Assembly: GCA_029876055.1 (NCBI GenBank)
Contig: CM056874.1
Coordinates: 2,418,001 to 2,482,000, forward strand
From: Madurella fahalii
Lineage: Eukaryota > Ascomycota > Sordariomycetes > Sordariales
Direction: 5' to 3'
Length of the DNA stretch: 64,000 bases
Positions within the stretch are counted from its first letter, which is position 1, and each line of letters opens with the position of its first letter. The position numbers and the translations under genes were made by a program. A model generated the notes under the pieces. The model saw nothing but the letters and a program-made list of their open reading frames with translations. It was not told the DNA's origin and made no database searches. Shown here piece after piece: positions 55,926-64,000 of this stretch.

Positions 55926-56075
55926 AAAACCCACCTACGGGTACCTATGGGTTACCCAGATATTATTGGGCATTACCTACACATACCCAAATAATCTAGA
56001 TATAGGTAGGTAATGCCTATATCTATTTAGGTATTTCTAGATCTAGGTAGGTAATACCTAGATCCAGGTTTAGAA
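55926..56075. repeat. GGTACC/TAGGTA palindrome-rich patch
   Basis: It contains ACCTACGGGTACCTATGGGT and two inverted repeats, AGATATAGG..CCTATATCT and GATCTAGGT..ACCTAGATC, in tandem. It resembles the palindrome at 8289-8308. Confidence 0.55.
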
Positions 56076-56139
56076 AAAGATTAGCTTTAAATAGCACTTA
56101 TAATTATCTCCGTAATTACATTCGGATATGGCTGAGAAT

Positions 56140-57215
56140 CAATATAACGTGTTTCACCACGTAGTTGGCCACACCACCTAGTTAGCCACTCCACTTACCA
56201 ATTTCGGTATCCTCAAGGTTCCTGCATCTACAAACCACCACAGAAAAGAGAAAATCTACTAAGTAGCTACATGGATCGAATCCATGATCCCTAGACATGT
56301 ACGAATTGTATACCCAGGTAACCTGCATTTACTGCAGCGCCGTAGTATACTGTTTTTGTTCGCAATACCCCGCTCTGTCTGGGACCCCTCTCCATTGCTC
56401 TTCTTCTCTTCAGTAAGGCAAAGTCCTTCTTCTACGACCAAAATCTCTCCCTTTGCTACGTATGAACGTCGCGTAGCCTTCTTCCTTTTCTACCGATTAT
56501 TTTCCGCCCGAAGTCGCTTGTTTTCCTCCACTAGAAGAGCAGCACTATACATCGGAATTTTATAGCCTTTAACCAAGTAACGAAGTACCTAGTTAGTCAG
56601 GCTTGTCTAATCTTGGATAACTTTGATACGATGTTGCTGAAGAGCCTCGACTTAAAAGTCTAATTCAGTAACATTGTAAGGCATTTTTGTCGAGAAGTTG
56701 GCTTCTTGAGTCTTAGACGGGGAGAGTCCCTAGTTGAAGGACAGAGCTAGGTGTCTTGACTTTTAGCCGAGAGAGAACCTTGCCTAGGTTAAAGGGAGTA
56801 ATTCCGACAGCTTCGAATGCCTTTCTGAAATTTTCTCTATAAAAGTTGTTGAGCGAGCTTGATAATAGAGAACTAAGAAGTCTGGTTTGTCGATATAGAA
56901 AACTCCTAGTTCTACTTTCTCCTAGATAAGCTGGCTATATGTACTCTTAAGCAGTAAAAAGTACCTAAAATCGAGAGCTTGGATGAGATGTATCGAATAA
57001 GGTGTGTAGCAGAGCTAGATAATAGAATTATCCTTGTAGAACTAGTCGAATTCAGGGGTAAAATAGCTACTGTATCTATCGAGGAGGAGAAGGCGATATC
57101 TCCGAATCTGTCACTATTGCCGTCGGTGCATATAACCGCTACAAAGTCCTCGATATATATTGTGCCGGAAACAGTACGACCGCAAAATGCAGGCAGATGT
57201 GCTGGCTTATCTATC
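56140..57215 (-). mobile_element. Fourth pogo-like transposon relic
   Basis: Minus-strand pieces in order include LLLLDRYSSYFTPEFD (second catalytic Asp), CYTPYSIHLIQALDF (counterpart of the PPHSSHLLQPLDVG motif), then KSTYSQLI and YIDKPDFLVLYYQAR. The Lys/Arg-rich tail reads ENKRLRAENNR-KRKKATRRSY, ending with a knuckle CSKCRLPGYTIRTC near 56310. It is a different subfamily from the 14.3-kb element. A GTTTCACCACGTAGTTGGC-like possible terminal repeat lies near 56150. It is disabled by stops and N-terminally truncated against the TPR relic. Confidence 0.65.
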
Positions 57216-57720
57216 TTGCAGCTACTCCACTCGGCGATGGCAGCCAAAGACGACAACGTGTCTGGATGTTCTTCGCTAAGCACTCGTCGCCGAGTCTGTG
57301 CACAGTAAGCATCTACGTGTCGTTCCTGAGCTTCCCGGGTAAATGCGAGGTTATTCATACTGGTCGGCATAGAAGGGTGACTGGCCACGAGCTTGGTCTT
57401 GCGAGTCTGCATCACCTGCACTTCTAGCTCCTCAGCCTCCTCCCACCGGCCCTGGTTCTAAAATGTTGACGCTAGGTTGGCCATACTGGTCGGTGTCGAG
57501 GGATGCTCCTCCCCCAGCGCCCGCTTGGACGCCTCTATCGCTTGTACCTGCAGCGACTCAGCATCCTTCTATTGGCCTTGGTTCTGTTACGTCGACGCCA
57601 GGTTGACCACACTGGCCACCGTCGAGGGATGCTTCTCCCCCAGTGCCCCCTTTGAACGTCTCCATCACTTCCACCTCCAGCGCCTCAACGTCCCCCCATC
57701 GACCTTATTTCTGGTATAAG
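57216..57720 (-). pseudogene. Kinesin-light-chain-type TPR repeat relic
   Basis: Minus-strand translation shows at least three 42-residue repeats of the type LEVQVMQTRKTKLVASHPS, SMNNLAFT, RRVLSEEHPDTLSSLAAIAE. This consensus is typical of the TPR tails of fungal NB-ARC or patatin NLR-like proteins. Frameshifts and TAG/TAA codons break the array (for instance at 57465 and 57595). No nucleotide-binding domain is seen upstream. The array ends where the pogo relic begins. Confidence 0.7.
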
Positions 57721-58056
57721 CTCCCTGCGGAGAGAGATATGGTCAGGAAGGAGCGTCACGACGCATACTGTATGACAAGGAATTTCCGAAGCTCGGCTTG
57801 AAGTGACTTGATAGTGCTGGAGGATTCCGCGAGTTGTTGCTACGAGATATGACGGAGCCGACAGTGAACGGAAGGCGGATATATTCACCAGAAGAGAGGT
57901 TGCTGAATGGTCCTCGAAAGGCTAAATCATAGTGCAGGCGCAAGCGCCTGCGAGATCGGCGTTGACATTTAACATGAACCTTGAAGAAATTTCAATGTTC
58001 GGAAGTGTGAGCCGCCGCTGGGGTCAGTAATTGGCAGCTCTCCCAAACCCTTCCTT
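57721..58056. other. No recognisable gene
   Basis: A short stretch between the TPR relic and the BTB gene; open frames are short and without motifs. Confidence 0.4.
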
Positions 58057-59094
58057 TCACTCGTGCTTAAATCTACATAATTTCGCCTCCTTGTCATGTA
58101 CGCAATCGAAGCAAATGCTAGCCCTTTTCTTCATAGCTTCCAGTTTTTCCTGAAACGTGTCCTGACTAGTCGGAACTTCGTGACAGAAGGTAAAAAGTGA
58201 AACGGTGCAGTACTTTCGTTCCAACTCCTCTGTTGCTGCTTTCCTCTTGCCAGCAATTCTCGAGATGGGAACTTCAAGCCACTTCAAGGGTTTGTAAGTG
58301 CCTTGAAGTACCTTATATCTCTCTTTGCGTAGTTTATTCCACCCACACTCGCATGAGGTGTCCGTCCACAACAACTCTGCAAGGTCTGCTCTCATTCGTG
58401 TTCTCCGTTCTTCCAACAAGCCTAAGCATTGTGAGTTAATACGAAATCCGGTCGATTAATAGCCACCAAAATATTGAAGAAGTGTGATGATATATACAGA
58501 ACGTTTTCCAAGGTAGAGCTCGACTGATTCTCTCGTCATCAGATAGCTTTCGGTAAGAAGCGGTGTAATTCAAGACGAGCTCTAGGGTATATCTAGGAAA
58601 GCCGTCCATGTCGCCGAATAGGAAGGCCGAAGCCATGAGATACCCCGTTTGGATCATATCTAGGGTGCCTAATCGGTTCAACCACCGAGAAGCGGCGAAC
58701 CTGAGGGCAACAGCGAGGTCGTACTTGTCAGTCTCAATAGCGATCTGAAGAACTTGCTCCGGTGGTAGTGTATGCGGCACGTCATCGTTGCGGTGATGAA
58801 TAACGTAGCAGATAATGCGCAGAGCTTCGGGATCATCCTCCTCCAAAAGAATTGGGCGTCGGGATTCCTCAGAGAGCCCTGACCTTCACTCCAGTTTGGC
58901 CCGAGCATAGCGTTGAAAACTTTAGAGGCTGAGTGAAGGAGCAAGGAATGGACCCTCAGCCGCACAGCCTGTTGCCCGACGACTAGGATAGCGTTGCCAT
59001 TAGGAGAGAGGTTCTCGACCGGATCGGCTTCGCTGGTGGATTCCGGTGTATGCATACTCTGATAGGGGAATTCGGCGGGCGACGATGGATTCAT
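58057..59094 (-). pseudogene. BTB/POZ-domain protein, intact but for one frameshift
   Basis: The start at ATG 59094-59092 reads MNPSSPAEFPYQSMHTPE; a 16-codon upstream extension has no ATG. The BTB core follows: AILVVGQQAVRLRVHSLLLH, SKVFNAMLGPNWSEGQG, then after a single-base frame change near 58868 EEDDPEALRIICYVIHH, VLQIAIETDKYDLAVALRF and the C-terminal half. A 76-nt intron at 58422-58497 (GTATAT donor, TTAACTCAC branch, TTAG acceptor) joins in frame to LLEERRTRMRADLAELL. The tail has Cys pairs (CECGW, CFDCVHD). BTB proteins of this fungal type are often Cullin-3 adaptors or of unknown role. The rest of the gene is undamaged, so the frameshift could be a recent mutation or a sequencing error. 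Confidence 0.8.
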
Positions 59095-60916
59095 CAGAAG
59101 TTTTAACCAGGTTGTGCTGCTCTTAATCCCGCAGAACCCCACTTCCTAGCATGGAGCGCCTTAGGTTGTAGGTTGGGCACCGACACTATCAGCTGCAGGT
59201 TTCTCCAGGCTTCCGTGCGGGTCTTCTTGTACGACATGAGCCTAATGTTCTGTACGAGGCTAGCTTAACTGTCGTGCTGCCGGTACAAGTTAAGGATTTC
59301 ACCCAACCTCTTCCATTTCGGGCTGTTTCGGAACCGACTGATTTACATCACACATTCATCTCTTAAGTAACGTGCTATGATTAACCCAAACAAAGTTGAA
59401 GATTGCCCATACAAGTAGCTTCGTTCCTCAAGGCTCCTTAGGCAAATCGCTTGCGGTTTCCATGCCTGAGGAACGAAAGGTCTTTATGCCCACCCTATCG
59501 CCAAACCCCCAAGCAGCCCCAAAAAACGGGGGTCGTGGGCATGGCCTGATGTGTGTAATGTTGTGCTCGCTCACCAATACAAATCTGCATCAGCCCTAGC
59601 TCGTTTGATTCACACTTCGGCAAAGATCACTCTTAGTCTACATTCTTCCAAGAGGAATAGCTTGAGTGTGGGTGAGGAGAAGAAAGAGTTTGGGCTGGAG
59701 GAAGCATTCGTTAGATAGGTGGTGGTTACGGAATTTGCGAAAGGATCGGTAATCGTGATGGCTTCAACCCGCCTGGGTTTGTTGTTCCAAATCGGGTCAC
59801 AGCGACCATCGATTGTTATTAACATTTAGCATCCTCTGCTTGACTACGTTAGATATTTATCTGCATAACTGAATTCACTGAGGAACTTATAGGTATCTAT
59901 TAATAGACATTGAATTAGCTTCGCCGGTTCGATGGTAGTAGACCGGGGCGGTGAGGACGAAAAGTATGGCCCCAGGAGGGTACGCGCAAGCTGTACGCCA
60001 AGTTGCACAAGAAGAAGGGGCCTATCGGCTGGGCCATGCGCACACTGTGCGAGAACGTTTGCCCCCCGGCAGATTTACGAGACGCACATACCAAGGCCAG
60101 CGTGCAATACGAATTCACGCCGCCCAGACGGTCATTGCCGGCATACCCGATGGCGAGCGCATGGCCCGCGTGTACGCGCATACCAAAGTACCCCAACAAG
60201 GTAGAGCGGGTATCCAGCAGATTGAGGAGAAAGGGGAGCATGTTTTTTCGGATTCTTTGGCACTCCGCAGTGGAATAGGGTTTATCTTGTGTTGGACCCA
60301 AATCTAAGAACGCCGAATCATTGTGTTCGGTATGGTATATGTCGGAAGGAGCAGGTTTCGGTTCGTCTAGTGCACGACTGCAATTGCTGACTTAGCAGAC
60401 TCGGCGCAACGTTCACCCGATGTTCTGCCAAACGGGATCCCGTTCGCGTTCCCGGACCGGGGCCGCCTCCATAACGATTCCAAACGGCGCCGGCGACGGA
60501 GGTGATGCCACTTGAGAGACGAATTAGGAAACAGATTGGCGTGGATAATCAAATCACAGCAGACTTACTTGGTTAGCTTTGTTTGGGTTGACGAGGTTGA
60601 TGTGCTGGTGGTTGTGGTGCTCGTTGACGTCGTCACGACAGAGCCGCTGCTTGACGAGCTGCTGGTAGAACTTGCCGTGGAAGTGGAGCTGGTAGGCTTT
60701 GGAGTGGTCGACACTGGGGGCTCACCCGCAGCATCAACGCCTACAGAGAGCGGGTTGTTGGACCGCTTGGGAATCCTTGGCCCCCAAGTTCCAACGACAC
60801 CAGCACCCGCGTTTGCACTGCCATCTCCAACCTCGGGACCCGGCACCGTCCCAACCTAGGTAGTGGTGCATCTCTTCCTCCCCCTGCCTCCCCTGGTAGC
60901 CGCTCACCTTCAGGGC
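59095..60916. other. Mostly non-coding; no supported gene
   Basis: A 71-codon minus frame from ATG 59825 and overlapping frames at 59915-60307 have no motifs. A minus frame at 60565-60846 is a Ser/Thr run (SSTSSSSSSGSVVTTSTST) without an ATG; it could be a linker of a lost secreted protein. I do not call any of these genes. Confidence 0.35.
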
Positions 60917-62012
60917 CTAGGCCCACCTGGTAGCCTGCTCATGCCATTGCAGTGAACGAAACATCAAAGCCGGCTCAAAGCGCGGCATTAGCCCCAGCTG
61001 TGTCTGTAACCACGGGTGCTGCCTGTTGAGCTCTCGGCGAGTCCAGTCAATGGGTCGGGGTGGAAAGGAGGTAGGAAACGGGAAGTTGAAAGGAGTCCCT
61101 CCTGTTGGCCTGTTTGAGTCTGACCAAATCTCGGCGCGAGCATCGTCTGGTATGCCGAGCTCCATGCACTTGCGCCACATCCACACCTTTCCAATTCTTG
61201 ATACCACTGTTCCACGCGTGCGCCGTATGCCTCGGCCAAGTCGGTCGCGCGGGAGAAGAACTCGGCTACATCTGGCTCTTTCGAAGGCGATCAACAGCAT
61301 CTCCAGACATCTCGAAACCTGCGCACCGTTGCGGTATCCCTCTGATCCCCCAGCTGGATCGGTTCCTCGCCCAGCTCACCAAACACCAGGGCTTGGGCGG
61401 CCTCGGACATTGGATCTCGACGATGACGAGCACAACGTAGTAAAGAACGTGAGGACTGAAGGATTTGACTTCTTTGTGACCGATCGTCGTAGTGGGAGAG
61501 AATGCATTTTTGTCTCCGTCATGGTTGAAGGGATGTAACGATCCGATACTGACGGACACCGCGGCGGCTTGGTTGGCTAGCCATTGGAAAGACAGCCACG
61601 GGTTCGGGGCGGCTGGGAGCCACTCATGGCGGTCGTAGGATCGGCACCAATGGAGGTGGACGACGTCGAAGCCCTTGCGGAGCCGTACTTGTAGGTTTGC
61701 GTTCCAGGCACTCGATGGCGGGCAAGGCACGCCGTCTTCGTTGGTCTGCGCCTCTTCGCCAGTCAGGTAGAGATGGGATTTCAGCACAGCCTCGCGGGCC
61801 TCGCGACACACGCGAGAAATCACTGGAACCCGACCAGGTGGCGACGGCCAGAGCTCGCGCGGACTTTCAGCTCCGGCCGGGAAGGTGGCAAGATTGTCCG
61901 ACAGCGCTGAGTCCATCTCGTACACTCGGCGGCCGGGGATGCAGAATGACCATATCTTTAGTCGTAGCTCCACAGGGAGATCTTAAAACCTAGGGAAGCC
62001 GTTTGCGAACAT
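60917..62012 (-). pseudogene. 2EXR-domain protein, broken by a stop and frameshifts
   Basis: The minus strand from ATG 62012 reads MFANGFPRF, then TAA (61985-61983), then DLPVELRLKIWSFCIPGRRVYE, the start of the fungal 2EXR domain. VCREAREAVLKSHLYLTG and LYYVVLVIVEIQ follow. Near 61300 the frame changes to EPDVAEFFSRATDLAEAYG, then near 61175 to KVWMWRKCMELGIPDDAR and PPRPIDWTRRELNRQHPW, ending at 60917. These later blocks are the expected C-terminus. At least two frame changes plus one premature stop make this a pseudogene. The function of the family is unknown. Confidence 0.75.
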
Positions 62013-62268
62013 GGCGATTGTTGTTTTGTGGTCGAGCCATTCCTGTCGTGGTGAGTGGATTGTGAAGGTGGAAGGATGGATGCTTGATTTAGCCGGTTGG
62101 CGTGGGAAAAAAGGTGGTAATGTAAGGTAGGTAGGCACCGCTACATCGATCGGATCACGCCGTACGCTATCAAGAATTTCATGATCAAAGAACTGGAATG
62201 TAAGCTTCTTGCCATGTATTCCATGGACAAAAGCCTCCTTCCCTTTGCCTCTAGAGACCGTGGTTGAG

Positions 62269-63216
62269 ATGTTGATTACCCTGACGCGGCATGACTTTTG
62301 CGGCACACTTGTAGTCTTTGATTGCTACAGGGACCACGAACTCATGCTACCGGAAACTCGACACTGCCTAGATTTCACCGCCGACGAACGCAGTCAAGGG
62401 TCGTTTGACATGACGCTTACGCTGCGGGGCCGCGAAGGCTTTTTTACGGCGCTGCTCAACGAGACGAGGATAGTTGAGGAATGGATCAACTTCAACGGAT
62501 ACCGACAGCATGTCTGGTAACTGCAACGTCCAGGGCGTGGGCTTATACCCGCCGGACACGGGGGTACCGGAATGATTTGGGCTGCCGCAGAAGAACGACG
62601 AGATCGAAGTGGCCAACCCTAGGGACATCGTCACCGAGGGTCTGGGCAACATCGACGAGATAAAGATGAATCTCCGGACTACCAAGCTCGAGATCATGCT
62701 GGGCATTTGGAACGTGTCAGTCGACGACGTCGTCCAGGTCATGTCGGTGCCCTTCTTCATGCTGGCCGAGGCCGTCAGGGGCATGAAGGAGGCCAAGACG
62801 CTAGGCAGGGAGCAAGAGAAATGGGAGGAGGAGGAGGCGCGGGACAAGGCCAAGCAGCTGATCCCGTCCATCATCGGCGTCGTGCTCTTCGTTGTGCCCT
62901 TCGTCGGCGAGATGGGCGCCGTGCTTGCCGGCGCCACCACCCTGGCCCGCATCGCCTTCATCGACGGTGAGATAGCAAATAAGGCCTCTGGTATCTACGG
63001 AATGGTCGACGATCCCGACTCTGCCCTCATGGGCGTTTTGGGCATGATGTTTGGTCTCGGCGGTATCGCCAAAGTCGGCTGAACCCCCAAGGGCTTCAAA
63101 TATATAGCCGCCAAAGAGCCGGTTTGAGGACTGACAGCGGCGTTAGCAAGATCGGGGATATTTTTCAGAAGGGGGGTGACGCACTCCAAGACGTTGTTAA
63201 GTTTTGTCGAACTTGA
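62269..63216 (+). pseudogene. Orphan C-terminal region of a killer-toxin-type GH18 chitinase
   Basis: ATG 62269 opens a frame to 62520 containing EGFFTALLNETRIVEEWINF, then the frame changes to FGLPQKNDEIEVANPRDIV, LEIMLGIWNVSVDDVVQV and a hydrophobic part (SIIGVVLFVVPFVGEMGAV). A stop occurs at 63080, and a third frame ends KIGDIFQKGGDALQDVV at TGA 63216. This order is the non-catalytic tail of large fungal GH18 chitinases related to the alpha/beta subunit of yeast killer toxins. The chitin-binding LysM and catalytic DxxDxDxE parts are absent from the window. It is a remnant with stops and frame changes. Confidence 0.7.
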
Positions 63217-64000
63217 TGGGTCGCGAGGTTGGCGCTCGTCACCGCTAGCCGGCATGATGGCCAGGCAGACATTGGTGTCCCTCCAGCCCTGACGGCGAAT
63301 TCATCGCTGCCATATACATCTCCAACAGCCCGGGATAGAATGCCACAAGACTGTAGGCTCGGCCGAAATGGAAACTCTTCCCCGTGTTCTGTCCCAAGAT
63401 AATAACGGCCTCGGTACAGCGCATGATCGGCTGGATTATGGATAACGCGACCTTCCGGTCTCGCGGCGGCGAGACACCACTCACCTAAAGCACATACTAG
63501 GAGAGCAACTTCTCTGCGGATTTGAGTCTGCTAATCTTCCGCCTCTAGTGTCTCGTTATCTAAGAGCTATAAATGCTGACAACCTCAGTTTCGTTGCTTA
63601 TAAAGGGACGGCATAGGAGCAGTATATACGTTTGGAAGCTCCGGACGCACTCTGCCACCCTAACGTCGACGTCATTGCCCGCCTCAAGCTCGTTGCGCTT
63701 ATGGATAGGGCGCACGGATGACATGGACGATTGGGAGCCCGTGGGGCCATGCCATGGATGTGGTATCGAGCTTTCCCAACACCATCGCCATCTGTTTGCT
63801 GAGGGCCGCCACTCCGTTCTCTATCCGCTTGTGCTGGTCTTGCGTATCCAGACTAGAACACGTCAGCCAAACACGTTAACCTTGTCATTACAGTAACCCC
63901 CATCTTGTATCTACATTCTAATCCCTTTTCTTGACAATGTATACAGGGAATTCCCTGGTCACAGTTTCCCCTAATAGCCGGGCAGTTCGCGCAAGCCTGT
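63217..64000. other. No supported gene up to the right edge
   Basis: Frames at 63245-63484 (minus, GTG start only) and 63573-63896 (plus) have no family motifs or introns. I see no transposon end. Confidence 0.35.

Noticed and set aside
59915..60307. Overlapping 90-128 aa frames on both strands
   Set aside because: No ATG for the minus frame, no motifs, and mutually overlapping; GC-rich chance frames are more likely.
1..64000. Bacterial-type operons, ribosome binding sites, riboswitches or prophage
   Set aside because: Introns, HET/NACHT families and RIP-type transposon decay show a filamentous fungus, so bacterial features are not expected and none was seen.

Overview
The window looks like an accessory, repeat-dense compartment of a filamentous ascomycete (Pezizomycotina). 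The evidence is spliced genes with short GT..AG introns and CTGAC/CTAAC-like branch sites, HET, NACHT-ankyrin, TPR, BTB and 2EXR families, a killer-toxin-type GH18 chitinase tail, chromodomain Ty3/gypsy and Fot1/pogo transposons, and heavy C-to-T decay that turns Trp and Gln codons into stops (the signature of repeat-induced point mutation, RIP). The species cannot be named from sequence alone.

Layout. Bases 1-8.5 kb hold a partial minus-strand gene at the edge, an apparently intact unknown gene (6686-7297, with a 5'UTR intron), a 228-bp tandem duplication, and relics of sirtuin-like, AAA-ATPase and FluG-like genes. Bases 8.5-29.4 kb are a stack of transposons. An old decayed gypsy element (C) comes first, followed by a gypsy element (B, 13589-27704) that was split by a Fot1/pogo DNA transposon (14293-24165). 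That transposon was in turn split by a young gypsy element of the same family as B (A, 15376-23405, target duplication CTTTC). Bases 29.8-35.8 kb are host-like: a 1048-aa HET protein and a four-segment membrane protein.

Bases 36-55.5 kb carry two NOD-like-receptor relics (NACHT) and two equal-length copia elements (C1, 38133-43619; C2, 48030-53736) in opposite orientations. The target duplications of the two copia elements are swapped, and the NACHT gene on the right continues into ankyrin repeats beside the left copia element. The segment between them has therefore been inverted by recombination between the two elements. Bases 56-64 kb contain a pogo relic, a TPR relic, a nearly intact BTB gene, a broken 2EXR gene and the orphan C-terminal part of a GH18 chitinase.

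The most interesting item is inside gypsy A. Between the chromodomain end of Pol and the 3' LTR, on the opposite strand, lies a complete six-exon gene (16564-17613, 253 aa) with its own TATA box and a Cys6 cluster resembling a fungal binuclear zinc finger. A decayed copy of the same gene sits at the same place in gypsy B, so it is a family component and not a chance insertion. Its antisense orientation explains how introns survive reverse transcription.

Three 215-bp solo LTRs with perfect 5-bp target duplications, all nearly unmutated, mark a recently active family with no internal region in the window.
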